The position numbers and the translations under genes were made by a program. Of a stretch of DNA of 64,000 nucleotides, positions 63,526 to 64,000 are shown piece after piece; the first letter of the stretch is position 1, and every line of letters starts with the position of its first letter. The DNA comes from Candidatus Falkowbacteria bacterium (GTDB lineage Bacteria > Patescibacteriota > Patescibacteriia > Patescibacteriales > Patescibacteriaceae), in assembly GCA_016699775.1 (NCBI GenBank), contig CP065010.1, positions 186,001 to 250,000 on the forward strand. Reading direction: 5' to 3'. Below the pieces are notes generated by a model. The model saw only the letters and a program-made list of their open reading frames with translations, searched no databases and was not told where the DNA came from.

Positions 63526-64000
63526 TTATCTCACTTTAACTCTGCGAAGTTTGTTGGTGCCTCCTTCAATGTAATATAAGTAGGTACCGTCGGGTGAAAA
63601 AGATATATTATTGATTGAGGAAGAATTAGAGAGGGGGATTAGGTCTTTTTGGCCTGTGGATGGGTTTATTCTATACAGAAGATCTTGGGTATTGGCGGCT
63701 GCAATTGGGAACATACCTGCTCCTCGTTCCAAAGAAATTGGCACAGCGCAATATAATTCATTACCAGTGTATGAACATTTATTGGCCCAGGTATTAAGAT
63801 TAAGTGGTCGACGATTACTGCCAATAGTCTCACCTTGAGCGCCTACTAGCCATAAACTTGGTTTAAAGTCATTGTCCTCTGAATAAACACTATATAAAAG
63901 TTCATCACCTTTTGGAGACCAGAGTGGCTGAAAGCCTCGACCTTCGGTAACGGCAGATTTAAAATTTTCACCATTTTGACCAATAAAGAAAACTTCTTTT
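63526..64000 (-). CDS. Beta-propeller (PD40/TolB-like) protein, 3' part
   Basis: The minus-strand frame is open to the window's end, so the N-terminus is missing. About 157 residues of repeated four-strand blades are visible: GRGFQPLWSPKGDELLYSVY, DFKPSLWLVGAQGET, SISFSPDGTYLYYIEGGTNK near the end. The WSPKGDELLYS and SFSPDGTYLYYIEG tracts are PD40/WD40-like beta-propeller blades. In CPR such proteins are often surface-exposed and follow a signal peptide, which cannot be checked here. Followed by radA. Confidence 0.75.
   Translation of the reverse strand, partial: KEVFFIGQNGENFKSAVTEGRGFQPLWSPKGDELLYSVYSEDNDFKPSLWLVGAQGETIGSNRRPLNLNTWANKCSYTGNELYCAVPISLERGAGMFPIAAANTQDLLYRINPSTGQKDLIPLSNSSSINNISFSPDGTYLYYIEGGTNKLRRVKVR

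Overview
The window is AT-rich bacterial DNA with dense, mostly single-copy housekeeping genes. It most resembles a Patescibacteria (CPR) genome, probably Parcubacteria-like; this is inference from gene content and style, since no 16S rRNA is present. Supporting signs are a compact F-type ATP synthase operon, PilT, a very large secreted protein with FN3 and peptidoglycan-binding domains, a LysM-M23 peptidase, MurD and MurJ, many small uncharacterised membrane proteins, starts without Shine-Dalgarno motifs, and ATGA or TAATATG gene junctions. TGA acts as a normal stop (polA, gpmI), so this is not a UGA-recoding lineage. There is no CRISPR array, integrase or complete IS element.

Layout. 0-5.2 kb (+): the end of atpA, then atpG-atpD-atpC, a beta-carbonic-anhydrase-like protein and a 50-residue LysW-like carrier. 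5.3-23.4 kb (-): polA-murD, an NlpC/P60-like peptidase, the 2011-residue surface protein, small unknown genes, tRNA-Ala, the LysM/M23 peptidase, a free-standing tRNA-binding OB-fold protein and a UvrD-type helicase-nuclease. 23.5-24.7 kb (+): a two-gene island of exported proteins with strong Shine-Dalgarno sequences, unlike the neighbours. 24.7-30.8 kb (-): rmuC, a nucleotidyltransferase-like gene, an O-antigen-ligase-like gene, glyS and an M16 peptidase whose 3' end is frameshifted. 31.0-32.8 kb (+): two tiny genes, then a RelE/HigB-like toxin, Xre antitoxin and DUF6941-like gene behind a consensus promoter whose -10 lies in a perfect palindrome. 32.8-38.5 kb (-): topA (frameshifted near its end), dprA, DUF3800, tRNA-Ile(UAU), tRNA-Val and a degenerate DHH protein. 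38.6-57.5 kb (+): tRNA-Glu, MazG-like, TrxB-like, PilT, a beta-propeller lipoprotein, an HtrA-like pseudoprotease, pgk, a divergent gpmI, murJ, an MBL-fold protein, RNHCP, RNase P RNA, a sugar transferase, two glycosyltransferases and rarA. 57.5-64 kb: two unknown minus-strand genes, rpsB-tsf with a structured leader, khpA and trmD on plus, then radA and a partial beta-propeller gene on minus.

Themes. Envelope building and secretion dominate (murD, murJ, peptidases, glycosyltransferases, O-antigen ligase, lipoproteins). Genome maintenance (polA, topA, dprA, rarA, rmuC, radA, UvrD) and translation (rpsB, tsf, glyS, trmD, rnpB, tRNAs) fill most of the rest. Several proteins keep a recognisable fold but have altered catalytic motifs: HtrA-like, GpmI-like, DHH-like, MBL-like and TrxB-like. 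Recurrent AT-rich spacers built from TTATAAC-type or AAAACTACAAAACT-type units separate many transcription units. The best candidates for undescribed biology are the three-gene toxin-antitoxin operon, the pseudoenzymes, the carbonic-anhydrase-like protein, the orphan LysW-like carrier and the spacer families.
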